Virus record (IMG/VR): IMGVR_UViG_3300028563_000068
Span: 1-24,574 of that record
Origin: a virus
DNA length: 24,574 nucleotides
Direction: 5' to 3' (one strand)
Shown here in pieces: positions 6,942 to 13,708 of the stretch. Numbering within the stretch: the stretch's first letter is position 1; the number at the start of each line of letters is the position of its first letter. Position numbers and translations under genes: made by a program. Below the pieces are notes generated by a model, which was not told the DNA's origin, made no database searches, and worked only from the letters and a program-made list of their open reading frames with translations.

Positions 6942-7895
6942 TTACCGCCGCGAGGTATCGACGCCGGCCTTGATGTCGGTCAGTCGATCCCACTTCGCCT
7001 TGGCGGCCTTGTGTTCCTTGTGGTTCGAATCGCGGATCGCTGCCGCGATGTTCGGGTCGGCCTTCATCTTGTCGAGTTCGGCCTGCGCCTGGGTCTTGGT
7101 CGTGATCTGGAGCGTGATGCCACCGCCCTCCGGATCGTCGCCGTCCGTCGCGATCGCGTGGCCGATCTTGAGGAACAGCTCGTTGGTTTCCTTCGCACCG
7201 TAGGCGCCCTTGATCGCCTTCAAGTGTTCGGGAGTGACGCCGAGCGCCGTGGCCGCGCGGTTGACGATGTCGAGGCTCGCGGCCGCCTTGGCGCCCTGCG
7301 CCGAGGCGAACGCCTCCTCGCCCTGCTGCAGCCTGGCCTCGGCCGCCTTCTGGTGATCGCCGACCACCTTGGCCATCATGCCGTTCCAGCTGCGCACGAT
7401 CGTCTCGGCGCCCTTCTTCGTCACGCCCGCCTTCGGGAAAATCTCCCGCGCGAACGCCACCATGTTGGCGTCGGGCTCGACGTTGTCGAACTTGAAGTCG
7501 CCGTAGTCCTTGGCGTCCTTCGGCACGCCGATCGCGTGATAGAAGCTCTGCACCTGCTCGGGCGTGGCGTCCTCGCTGGGCAACGCGATCCGGCTCTTGC
7601 CCACCAGGTCGTCCAGCTCGAACAGCTTGGTGCCGATGTCGGCCGGCGACTTGAAACCGTAGGTCGTCAGCCGCTCGCGCTGGGCCTCGGGATACTGCGC
7701 CATCCAGCCCGGCGGCTGCGCCGCGCCGCCAGCGCCACCGCCAGCGCCGCCGCCAGCCCCGCCGGCGCCACCACCGCCAGCGCCGCCACCACCAGCACCA
7801 CCAGTCCCGCCAGTGCCGCCGCTACCGCCAGCGCCACCGTCGCCGCCCGTCCCGCCGCCATCGTTCGGCGCGAGGTAGATGCGCCTAAGCAACAT
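6942..7895 (-). CDS. Capsid scaffolding protein
   Basis: The 317-aa product starts at ATG 7895, which lies inside the end of the upstream gene (the overlap runs to TAG 7885). A start at 7916 is possible but has no ribosome-binding site. Residues 13 to about 60 are nearly pure Gly with Ala, Thr and Ser. After that come AAQPPGWMAQYPEAQRERLTTYGFKSPADIGTKLFELDDLVG, a segment common in phage scaffold proteins of this kind (W-x-x-x-x-P-E, then K-S-P-A-D...), and a long helical, charged body ending in a basic tail (KAAKAKWDRLTDIKAGVDTSRR). It should guide assembly of the capsid protein encoded two genes downstream and then leave the shell. Confidence 0.75.
   Translation of the reverse strand: MLLRRIYLAPNDGGGTGGDGGAGGSGGTGGTGGAGGGGAGGGGAGGAGGGAGGGAGGAAQPPGWMAQYPEAQRERLTTYGFKSPADIGTKLFELDDLVGKSRIALPSEDATPEQVQSFYHAIGVPKDAKDYGDFKFDNVEPDANMVAFAREIFPKAGVTKKGAETIVRSWNGMMAKVVGDHQKAAEARLQQGEEAFASAQGAKAAASLDIVNRAATALGVTPEHLKAIKGAYGAKETNELFLKIGHAIATDGDDPEGGGITLQITTKTQAQAELDKMKADPNIAAAIRDSNHKEHKAAKAKWDRLTDIKAGVDTSRR
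7716..7859 (-). repeat. Low-complexity Gly-rich coding repeat in the scaffold gene
   Basis: About 48 codons are imperfect repeats of GGN-GGC and GCN units (seen on the plus strand as GCCACC, GCCGCC and GCCAGC). They encode a Gly/Ala/Thr linker. Codon-level slippage here could vary linker length between related phages. Confidence 0.8.
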
Positions 7896-8073
7896 TGCGG
7901 CCGCCGATGATGGCATCGCAAACCGCGATGCTCGCCTTGCGCGCCGTCTCGGCCGCGTCCGGCAGGTGCAGCGCCTCGGGCAGGCTTTCCAGCAGGCCCT
8001 TGTGCGCGACGGCCAGCTGCCGCAGCTGCTGGCGGGTCGATGGCTTCAGTGGCTTCTCTTGCTCTTTCGACAT
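7885..8073 (-). CDS. Hypothetical 62-aa head-region protein
   Basis: The product (MSKEQEKPLKPSTRQQLRQLAVAHKGLLESLPEALHLPDAAETARKASIAVCDAIIGGRNVA) is a small helical protein with a basic, polar N-terminus and an Ala-rich C-terminal helix. I do not recognise the family. ATG 8073 is preceded by AGAAGGGAC, a good ribosome-binding site, and the stop overlaps the scaffold start by 11 nt, so the two are translationally coupled. The place between a Bbp19-like gene and the scaffold suggests a head assembly accessory role; this is inference only. Confidence 0.6.
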   Translation of the reverse strand: MSKEQEKPLKPSTRQQLRQLAVAHKGLLESLPEALHLPDAAETARKASIAVCDAIIGGRNVA

Positions 8074-8086
8074 GGTCAGTCCCTTC

Positions 8087-8458
8087 TCAGTCCTCGGTTG
8101 CATCCGCGACACCGCCGCCGGGAGTGGCCGGCGGCAGCGGCGCGTCGATCGCGGTCGCGAGCGTTTCAACGTCCGGCGGACGTTGGGCGCGCGGAAAACG
8201 GAAGGCGTCTATCCGCTGCCAGACACGAAACATGCCGACCGCCTGCGCTGTTTCGTGAAACGAGCCCCGCAGCATCGCCGTGCGCATGCCGCAGAAATCC
8301 GACAGGTCGTTCTTGACCATCGCCTGGTCGTCCTTCGACGGATTGCCGTCGAACACCGCCTGGTAGGCGGCGGCCAGCGCCTCGGTGGCGCGATGCCGCA
8401 TGTTGTCCGCATCGCCCAGGGCATGGGCGACAGAGCGCGTATCGTGCGGCTGGTTCAT
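8087..8458 (-). CDS. Bbp19-like phage head protein
   Basis: The 123-aa product begins at ATG 8458, overlapping the portal stop (ATGA) and preceded by AAGGAGGC. The central part reads AYQAVFDGNPSKDDQAMVKNDLSDFCGMRT, followed about 15 residues later by ETAQAVGMFRVWQRI. This matches the Bbp19 pattern as I remember it: (Y)xxVFxxxxGxxVLxDLxxFC, then T(A)xxxGxRxVWLxI. Bbp19 is named from Bordetella phage BPP-1, and its role is not known to me. The C-terminal 35 residues are Pro/Ala-rich and look disordered. Position directly after the portal agrees with BPP-1-like order. Confidence 0.65.
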   Translation of the reverse strand: MNQPHDTRSVAHALGDADNMRHRATEALAAAYQAVFDGNPSKDDQAMVKNDLSDFCGMRTAMLRGSFHETAQAVGMFRVWQRIDAFRFPRAQRPPDVETLATAIDAPLPPATPGGGVADATED

Positions 8459-10143
8459 GCCGCCTCCTTGAGCTGCTGCGGCTGCACGAACCCGGACAGG
8501 CCGGCGCCGGCGTTCTTGACGGCCGTGGTCATGTCCTTGGCCTGGTCCAGCTGCATCCTCTGCATCGCCGCCTTCTGGTCGGCATCGAGCAGCGCCGCCA
8601 GCTCCTTGGGCGGCGTGATGAGCCTTTCCGGAACGCCCAGGATGCGCGCGCAATACTGCACGCCCTCGATCACCTTGATCGCATGCCGCGCGCCAGGATC
8701 GACCTGGACAGCCTGCACCAGGATCGACATGGCCTGCATGAAGGCGCGCACCTCGGCCAGGCGGCTCGCGCGCTCCAGCGGGTTTTTGAACTTGAAGCTG
8801 AGCGTGAGCTTGTGCGCCGCTTGCGGCGGCCGAGGCAGGCGGCCCTGGCGGCCCATGATGCTGGCGATGTGGCCGAGGAAACGCGCGGTCGGCGCGAACA
8901 GCGGCACGATCAGCGGCACGGTGCCCCGGCTCTGCTCCTCCTGCAGGCCGACGATCTGGCCATCGAGCATGCGCGGCTCGCGCGGCAGCGTGTACAGGTC
9001 CTTGCCGAAAGCGCGATCGAGCGAGCCGTAGACGCCGTCGCGCAGGAACTCCATGCCGAGGTCGGGCCGGCCCTCGCTTTTCATGTAGCGGATCGGATCG
9101 TTGGCGCGCGTCAGCAGCTCCGACTTGACCACCATCGCGCCCTCGGGCTCGTTGGTCGGCGGCGTGATGACGCCGTCGTCCGGCAGCAGCATCACCGGGT
9201 CGATTGCCTTTTCCATCGAGCGGATCACCGCGACGCGCACGCGCTGCGCCATCAAGGCTTCTTCCAGCGCCTCGTCGCCGCCCTCGCGGCCGTAGCTCTC
9301 GCCCGGCCGCATGCGGCCGCGGAACGCCTCGTAGCTGCGGCTGTTGCGCCAGGCCGCCTGGACCAGGACTTTCTCCTGCTCGTTCAGCCACACCGACAGG
9401 TAGCGCCGCTTGGTCGGCACCTGGTCGGCCTCGCTCGGCGACCAGCCGGGGTTCTCCAGCAGCGCATGGATGAACGTGAACGACCGATCGCGGCTGGTCA
9501 CGCTCTCGGCCGCCTTCATCACCGTCTCGCCGAGCTGGGCCTTGGGAAACTTTTTCGCCCACTCGCCGGCGCTCAGCGACTGGCGCCAGAAATGCGTGTC
9601 GGGCTCGTGGCCGGCGCCGGCCTCCCAGGCGCTATCGCGCATCGGCGAGCAGCGCACGATCGGCAGCTGGCCCGGCCGATCGCCGCCGTACAGCCGGCCG
9701 TTGCCGTAGACCTCGCGCTCCAGGAGCATCGCGAAATACTGTTCCAGGAAGCCGGTCGAGGGATCGGTCAGGCCGCCCAGCAGCGCGTCGCGGTACTGCT
9801 CGGCCCAGGCCAGCGTCGTGGGGTCCTTGGCCCCGTCGTGCCCCGTCGCCTCGACCGCGACCCAATCGTTGTCGCCGTTGATGATCGAGGAGAACTTGAA
9901 CGTGGCGGCGACGCGCGCGACGAACTGCGGGTAGGTGTCCACGATCGTCTGCCGATCGCGCTGGCCGGGCGTCATGTTGGAGAAGAAGAACGGCGCGCCG
10001 TCCGGCAGGAACACCTGGCGCTCGCGCTCCCAGGTCTGCCGGAAATTCGACGAGACGGTGAACGCCGCCTGCGATCGCGCCACCAGCTCGGCCGCATCGG
10101 GCACCTGGGCGCCGCGCAGGGAGATTACCGAACCGTCCGGCAT
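8455..10143 (-). CDS. Portal protein (head-to-tail connector)
   Basis: The 562-aa product is in the usual size range of podovirus portals (T7 gp8 is 536 aa). It fits the head-to-tail connecting protein family: an N-terminal RSQAAFTVSSNFRQTWERERQVFLPD helix, a following NMTPGQRDRQTIVDTYPQFVARVAATFKFSSI segment, a middle wing of strands with many Trp, a C-terminal crown region with long helices (PLERASRLAEVRAFMQAMSILVQAV) and a final Gln/Met-rich helix (ALLDADQKAAMQRMQLDQAKDM). ATG 10143 is 1 nt after the stop of the upstream small gene. It would form the dodecameric ring where terminase docks and tail tubular A binds. Confidence 0.9.
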   Translation of the reverse strand: MPDGSVISLRGAQVPDAAELVARSQAAFTVSSNFRQTWERERQVFLPDGAPFFFSNMTPGQRDRQTIVDTYPQFVARVAATFKFSSIINGDNDWVAVEATGHDGAKDPTTLAWAEQYRDALLGGLTDPSTGFLEQYFAMLLEREVYGNGRLYGGDRPGQLPIVRCSPMRDSAWEAGAGHEPDTHFWRQSLSAGEWAKKFPKAQLGETVMKAAESVTSRDRSFTFIHALLENPGWSPSEADQVPTKRRYLSVWLNEQEKVLVQAAWRNSRSYEAFRGRMRPGESYGREGGDEALEEALMAQRVRVAVIRSMEKAIDPVMLLPDDGVITPPTNEPEGAMVVKSELLTRANDPIRYMKSEGRPDLGMEFLRDGVYGSLDRAFGKDLYTLPREPRMLDGQIVGLQEEQSRGTVPLIVPLFAPTARFLGHIASIMGRQGRLPRPPQAAHKLTLSFKFKNPLERASRLAEVRAFMQAMSILVQAVQVDPGARHAIKVIEGVQYCARILGVPERLITPPKELAALLDADQKAAMQRMQLDQAKDMTTAVKNAGAGLSGFVQPQQLKEAA

Positions 10144-10144
10144 G

Positions 10145-10414
10145 TCAGGCTCCCAGCGTCTGCTTGAGGACGGTCGGCGATCGGCTGGCCAGCGCGTAGT
10201 CGGACACCAGGTCCTGGGCTCGGCTGGCCGCCTGCGGCGTCGGCGACGACGGCGCGCCGGTGGCCGTCTCGCTGCCGGTCACCTGCATTGTCGCCGGGGC
10301 ACGCGGGGCGGCCGCTGGTGCGGGGCTGTTGCTCCTCGGCGCCGGCAGGCCGCTCCAGCCCATGTTGCGCATGAACGTGTTGATGTCGGGATCGTCGAAG
10401 TGGCCGGCCATCAT
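10145..10414 (-). CDS. Small virion-region protein with C-terminal DYALA...TLGA motif (copy 2)
   Basis: The 89-aa product has a short N-terminal part (MMAGHFDDPDINTFMRNMGWSGLP), a Pro/Ala/Ser/Thr-rich middle and a C-terminal end AQDLVSDYALASRSPTVLKQTLGA. That end closely resembles the end of the next upstream gene (10414..10623), so the two look like diverged tandem copies or share a functional tail. Start choice is ATG 10414 or 10411; both follow the upstream stop by overlap. The function is unknown. A tail or portal-vertex protein attached through its C-terminus is a reasonable guess, since it is encoded directly before the portal gene. Confidence 0.6.
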   Translation of the reverse strand: MMAGHFDDPDINTFMRNMGWSGLPAPRSNSPAPAAAPRAPATMQVTGSETATGAPSSPTPQAASRAQDLVSDYALASRSPTVLKQTLGA

Positions 10415-10623
10415 CAGGCCCCGAGCGTCGGCTTGAGCGTGTTGGGCTGCTTCATCGCCAGCGCGTAGTCGGTCAGGATCGTGGCGCTGCGGCCGGTCGC
10501 CTGGGCGTCGGCCATCCGCTCCTTGCGCGCCGCCTCAAGCTGGGCGCTGTCGTCCTGCTGCGGGGGCGTCGGTGCCTGGCTCTGCTGCGGAGCCGACACG
10601 CTAGGAAACAGGACACCGGCCAT
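10414..10623 (-). CDS. Small virion-region protein with C-terminal DYALA...TLGA motif (copy 1)
   Basis: The 69-aa product has a Pro/Gln-rich N-terminus, then ARKERMADAQATGRSATILTDYALAMKQPNTLKPTLGA. The arrangement Arg-rich segment, GRSxTILT and a terminal K-x-TLxG matches a small protein often found near portal or tail genes in podoviruses (ending like SSTILTG...KKTLLG); I recall this from family knowledge and could not check it. The start at ATG 10623 is inside the 3' end of the upstream gene, with GAGGAC ahead of it. The stop touches the start of copy 2. It may be a minor virion or tail-assembly protein. Confidence 0.6.
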   Translation of the reverse strand: MAGVLFPSVSAPQQSQAPTPPQQDDSAQLEAARKERMADAQATGRSATILTDYALAMKQPNTLKPTLGA

Positions 10624-10864
10624 TTACATCGTCCTCTCCGGGACTTTCAGGCATTGAGGGCGCGGCGAGTGTCGCTTGCCATTGCACCGCCTGTCGGTCG
10701 CAAAAATGCGACATCTCCGTCAGGCGCTGCAGGTGCCGGGTGGACAGTCCGCCGGCCAGCTCGCTCAGCACCTTCCAGCTGATGCCCCACAGCCTGGCGC
10801 CGGCGAGCTGCGGGCCGAGCGGCTTGGCGTCGTCGATCGCGACCAGGAGGAAACGAACCGTCAT
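10601..10864 (-). CDS. Hypothetical 87-aa protein downstream of terminase
   Basis: I do not recognise this protein. It starts at ATG 10864, overlapping the terminase stop (ATGA), and ends 23 nt inside the next gene. The first part (MTVRFLLVAIDDAKPLGPQLAGARLWGISWKVLSELAGG) could form a small alpha/beta unit, followed by LSTRHLQRLTEMSHFC and a polar tail. No membrane segment is certain, although residues 1-10 are hydrophobic. Translational coupling with terminase suggests a packaging- or head-related role; nothing else supports a specific function. Confidence 0.55.
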   Translation of the reverse strand: MTVRFLLVAIDDAKPLGPQLAGARLWGISWKVLSELAGGLSTRHLQRLTEMSHFCDRQAVQWQATLAAPSMPESPGEDDVNGRCPVS

Positions 10865-12450
10865 CGGCCGATGATGAGCGGGCCAGGCCGATCGCCGCCG
10901 CCGCGCCGGCGCTCGCCGAGGCCCGGCCGCAGGTTGCCGCCGAGGAGCATCCCCTTGTCGCGCAGCAACTCCATGACGGCGTTGCCCTGCATCGACCGAT
11001 CGCGGCCCATCGCCGCCTCAAAGCCGCCTTCCATCATCGCCAGGTATTGATCGGCGTCGGCGACGTGGCTCGCGTCGTTCTTCTCGGGCTCGAGGTCGTA
11101 ACGCTCGTCGCCGGTGACGTGCAGCTTGCGATAGCGATAGGCGCCGTTGTAGGCGCGCCGCAGCTCCTTCACGTTCTCGGGATCGAACAGGCCGCGCGGC
11201 AGGCCCTCCTCGACGACCAGCGTGTCACGCACCGCCTGCAGGCGTGGCGTCAGCAGGTTGGTCGGCGCCGGCCGAGGCCGCATGTCGCCGACCAGGCCGG
11301 CCGCCGAGGCAAAGCGATCCATCCAATGCGCGTCGTCGGGATCTTCCTTGTCCTGGCCATGGAACGCCGAGGGATCGCCATTGCCCCGGATATTCGTCTG
11401 CACCAGGAACGGCATGAAACGCGGCGTCGCCAGCAACGCCGCCACCTCGACGCCAAACCGCTTCGGCCCAACCCCGTGGCGCGCGGCCACCACGTTGGCC
11501 AGGCGGCGCAGCTGGCCGTCGCCCATGCGCTGGCCCAGCACGATCGCCGGATCGAGGCCGGCATCGACGCCGTACAACAGCGTGCGCCGGTAGTCGGGCG
11601 TGATGACGCTCTGCGCGACCAGGGCACGATCGTCGAAGGTGAACACCGGCAGGCCGTCGAGACGGCGGCCCCAGCGATTGAACATCTTTCGCTCGATCTC
11701 GTGCTCGGGCATGTCCTCCAGGATCAGCGGGTAGTAACCCTTCGCCAGGTTGGCCAGGTTCTCCGCGTTCGGATTGAAGCGGCCGCCGTCGAACATCGCC
11801 GGCGGCTGCTCAAACAGATGGACGCCGCGCTTGAAGTGGCCGCCGATCCAGAGCGCGTGCTGCCAGCTATCGACGATGCCGGCGTTGAGGTCGGCCCAGC
11901 GGCCGGGCGCCACCACCTCGGCGTCGGCGGCGCGCGGGTAGCGGCCGATGCGCTGGCCGAATTTCACCCAGGCGATGCGCGGATGGTTCTGCCATTCGTT
12001 GAACCACACCCACGTCGCCTGCACGCCGGCGGCGAGGGCTTCCATGGCGTCCTCGCTCCAGTCGTCGCCAACCGCCATGAACAGCACTTCCAGGATCGCC
12101 CGGTCGCCGTTCGCCAGCTTCATGTCGAGGACCTGCAGCGCCGGACCGCCCCGCGCCCCTGTCCAGGTCACGCCGTTTTCCGGGTCGTGCTGCGGCAGCC
12201 ATTCAAACCAGCTCGGGAGGAAGTTGCCCCACAGCCGGCGGTAGTCGATCGACAGGACGACTAGGCGCGCACGCCGGACGCCGTCCGCCCACTTGTGCTG
12301 CATGAAGGCGCCGGCCATCGCCTTCATGATGAGCGTCCCGGTCTTGCCCGAACCCGGCGGCCCCATCACCGCACACATCGGACCCCACGCCCCGAAGGCG
12401 GCTGCAGCCACTGGACCTGGTGGCGACCAGGGGCGCAACAGCGTGGTCAC
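10861..12450 (-). CDS. terL: Terminase large subunit (DNA-packaging ATPase/nuclease)
   Basis: The product has a Walker A motif GPPGSGKT near residue 30, a Walker B-like strand with acidic end (ATWVWFNEWQ, near residue 147), and a C-terminal RNase H-like nuclease region beginning LLYGVDAGLDPAIVLGQ, where the first Asp is the usual metal ligand. The protein would cut and pump phage DNA into the prohead through the portal. I chose GTG 12450 (529 aa), because it keeps the whole ATPase domain and sits at an overlap with a preceding stop (GTGA). A TTG at 12486 would add 12 residues, and neither start has a clear ribosome-binding site. It lies between the small terminase and the portal region, as expected. 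Confidence 0.85.
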   Translation of the reverse strand: MTTLLRPWSPPGPVAAAAFGAWGPMCAVMGPPGSGKTGTLIMKAMAGAFMQHKWADGVRRARLVVLSIDYRRLWGNFLPSWFEWLPQHDPENGVTWTGARGGPALQVLDMKLANGDRAILEVLFMAVGDDWSEDAMEALAAGVQATWVWFNEWQNHPRIAWVKFGQRIGRYPRAADAEVVAPGRWADLNAGIVDSWQHALWIGGHFKRGVHLFEQPPAMFDGGRFNPNAENLANLAKGYYPLILEDMPEHEIERKMFNRWGRRLDGLPVFTFDDRALVAQSVITPDYRRTLLYGVDAGLDPAIVLGQRMGDGQLRRLANVVAARHGVGPKRFGVEVAALLATPRFMPFLVQTNIRGNGDPSAFHGQDKEDPDDAHWMDRFASAAGLVGDMRPRPAPTNLLTPRLQAVRDTLVVEEGLPRGLFDPENVKELRRAYNGAYRYRKLHVTGDERYDLEPEKNDASHVADADQYLAMMEGGFEAAMGRDRSMQGNAVMELLRDKGMLLGGNLRPGLGERRRGGGDRPGPLIIGR

Positions 12451-12624
12451 GAGACGAAACCGGCTGGTTTGGAAAAAATCCTGCAAGAGGGGCGCAGGGC
12501 CGAGCGCGCGCGCGTGGGGGCAAGGCCCCCCGCGTGGGTCCCATCCAGTCGCCGCGATCCTGCACCGTTATCGAGGCGTCCGGCGGCCGTTTCGACTGCT
12601 ACATAATCAGGCTGCACCATGCCC
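12451..12624 (-). other. Spacer between terminase genes with a strong hairpin
   Basis: This 174-nt spacer holds a hairpin on 12511-12534: GGGGGC (12516-12521), loop AAG, GCCCCC (12525-12530), extended by CGCG on both ends around one bulged T. It has no T-run in the minus direction. Spacers of this length are rare in an operon whose other genes often overlap. It may be a regulatory or packaging-site element, or a translational spacer; a 57-codon frame across it is weak. Confidence 0.45.
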
Positions 12625-13227
12625 CTAACCCTTTGATGTGGCGTCGATTGTTGGCGGTTCCTGCGACTGCTCGGCGTAAGACTGCTCGCCAGCAGCAGAG
12701 CTAAGTCGTTGAAATTCCAGCAAAACCGCCAACGGGTCGCCAGCCAGCTCGCGATCGCCAGCCGGCACAGGCGCCACGCTCAGGCCGATCGCCAGGTGCC
12801 TGGTCGCTTCCACTTTCAGCTCGGCCGGCATCGCCGACCAGAAGAACGGCAGCAGGCGCACCATCCAATCGCCTTGCTGTTTCCACACGTCCCAGGCTGT
12901 CGGCGCGCCCAGGCTCGTGGCCAGCGCCTTCGGATCGGCGAATATGCGCTCCATGAGTTTCAGGCCCGGATCGCCGAAGCGCGAGCGAGCCCAGGCGCGC
13001 AGCTCCTCGGTCGCCTTGTTCCGCGATCCTGGCGGCCGGCCGGCCCCTCGCGCCTCGCCCTGGTCGCCGACCTGGTCGTCGTCCGGCATCCGGTCGCCTG
13101 GATCAAACAGCGAGAACTGCTCCCCGTCCGATCGCTGCAGCGCCTTGCCCAGCGCCTCGCCCAGGAGCGTCCTGGTCGCGCCGTTCTTCTCCTCTGGAGA
13201 CCGCTTAGGGTCTTGATCCGCCGGCAT
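12625..13227 (-). CDS. Terminase small subunit-like DNA-binding protein
   Basis: The 200-aa product begins at ATG 13227, which has a clear GGGGA site 7 nt upstream; frames starting at 13266 or 13281 lack one. The key segment is GRPPGSRNKATEELRAWARSRFGDPGLKLMERIFADP, a GRPxGSxNK motif followed by a helical region, found in many phage proteins encoded just before large terminase and treated as small terminase or its partner. The last third is a polar, probably disordered tail. It would recognise the phage packaging site and recruit the large subunit. The assignment rests on motif and position, so a related DNA-binding protein is possible. Confidence 0.65.
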   Translation of the reverse strand: MPADQDPKRSPEEKNGATRTLLGEALGKALQRSDGEQFSLFDPGDRMPDDDQVGDQGEARGAGRPPGSRNKATEELRAWARSRFGDPGLKLMERIFADPKALATSLGAPTAWDVWKQQGDWMVRLLPFFWSAMPAELKVEATRHLAIGLSVAPVPAGDRELAGDPLAVLLEFQRLSSAAGEQSYAEQSQEPPTIDATSKG

Positions 13228-13268
13228 ATTTCCCCGTTTTTTTATTCGCCGCGCGGGTTGATCCATGC

Positions 13269-13513
13269 GGCAACAGAGCAACAGAGCGGCAACACAGGTG
13301 GTCGGCTAAGACACTGATATATCTATATAATATCTATTGTTGCCATTGTTGCTGTTGTTGCCGGCCATCGCCTATGCACTCGCGCGCGCACGCGCACACA
13401 TAGAGCCATCGTCAACAACGGCAACAATGGCAACAATGCCCCTAAGTGACTGGAAAGGCCGGTTATTCTTGTTGCTGTTGCTGTTGCCGTCCCCCGACCT
13501 GGTCGGCAACAAA
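13269..13513. repeat. Cluster of GCAAC/GTTGC iteron-like repeats
   Basis: Copies of (G)GCAACA or its complement occur at 13269, 13277 and 13288, as a triple 9-mer at 13336-13362 (ATTGTTGCC, ATTGTTGCT, GTTGTTGCC), as a triple 9-mer at 13411-13437 (GTCAACAAC, GGCAACAAT, GGCAACAAT), then at about 13471-13488 and 13505-13513. The two triples form a 27-bp inverted repeat with 25 matches and a 48-bp spacer. An AT-rich stretch adjoins the left triple. Such structure fits a replication origin or a binding array for a regulator. Confidence 0.7.
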
Positions 13514-13628
13514 GCCTTGGCGCGCTCAGTGCGCCGAGGACAGGGAGCATGCGCCGCAACTCATTGATAAGCAAAGGGTTTGGGCGTGCTTGGCTGCGGC
13601 ATAGTGCGACATGCCGCCGCATCCCCTC

Positions 13629-13658
13629 TTGACAAAGGTGCCAATTTGTCACCATGAT
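13629..13658 (+). promoter_or_regulatory. Promoter of the ardC operon with overlapping operator
   Basis: A perfect -35 box TTGACA (13629-13634) is followed 18 nt later by CATGAT (13653-13658), a 4-of-6 match to the -10 consensus. The inverted repeat TGACAAA-N8-TTTGTCA (13630-13651) overlays the -35 and spacer, so a repressor bound there would block the promoter. A second inverted repeat of the same 7-8-7 geometry, GCGGCAT-N8-ATGCCGC (13596-13617), lies 34 bp upstream. Confidence 0.6.
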
Positions 13659-13708
13659 TAGCGACGACGCGGTTAATCCAACCGGTCGCAGCAGCAGAGG
13701 TAGCAACC

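Larger units (their letters stand above)
13228..13708. promoter_or_regulatory. Divergent control region between late operon and ardC operon
   Basis: This 481-nt region has no supported gene. It contains, from left to right: three GGCAACA/AGCAACA units (13269-13294), an AT-rich island (about 13310-13338, with TATATC, TATATAAT and ATATCTA), further repeat clusters up to 13513, and two 22-bp inverted repeats (13596-13617 and 13630-13651) next to the ardC promoter. The late operon must start here on the minus strand, but I see no consensus -35 box for it, so activation by a phage factor is plausible. Confidence 0.65.

Noticed and set aside
12447-12620. A 57-codon minus-strand frame between the terminase genes, ending by GTGA overlap with the large subunit start
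   Set aside because: The overlap is suggestive, and a weak AAGGG lies upstream. The product is Arg/Gly/Ser/Pro-rich with no structure and covers the strong hairpin, so chance is more likely. I kept it out of the gene list.
13323-13706. Leu/Thr/Ala-rich frames on both strands inside the divergent control region
   Set aside because: They are made by translation of the GCAAC/GTTGC repeats. They have no ribosome-binding site, no coupling and biased low-complexity products.
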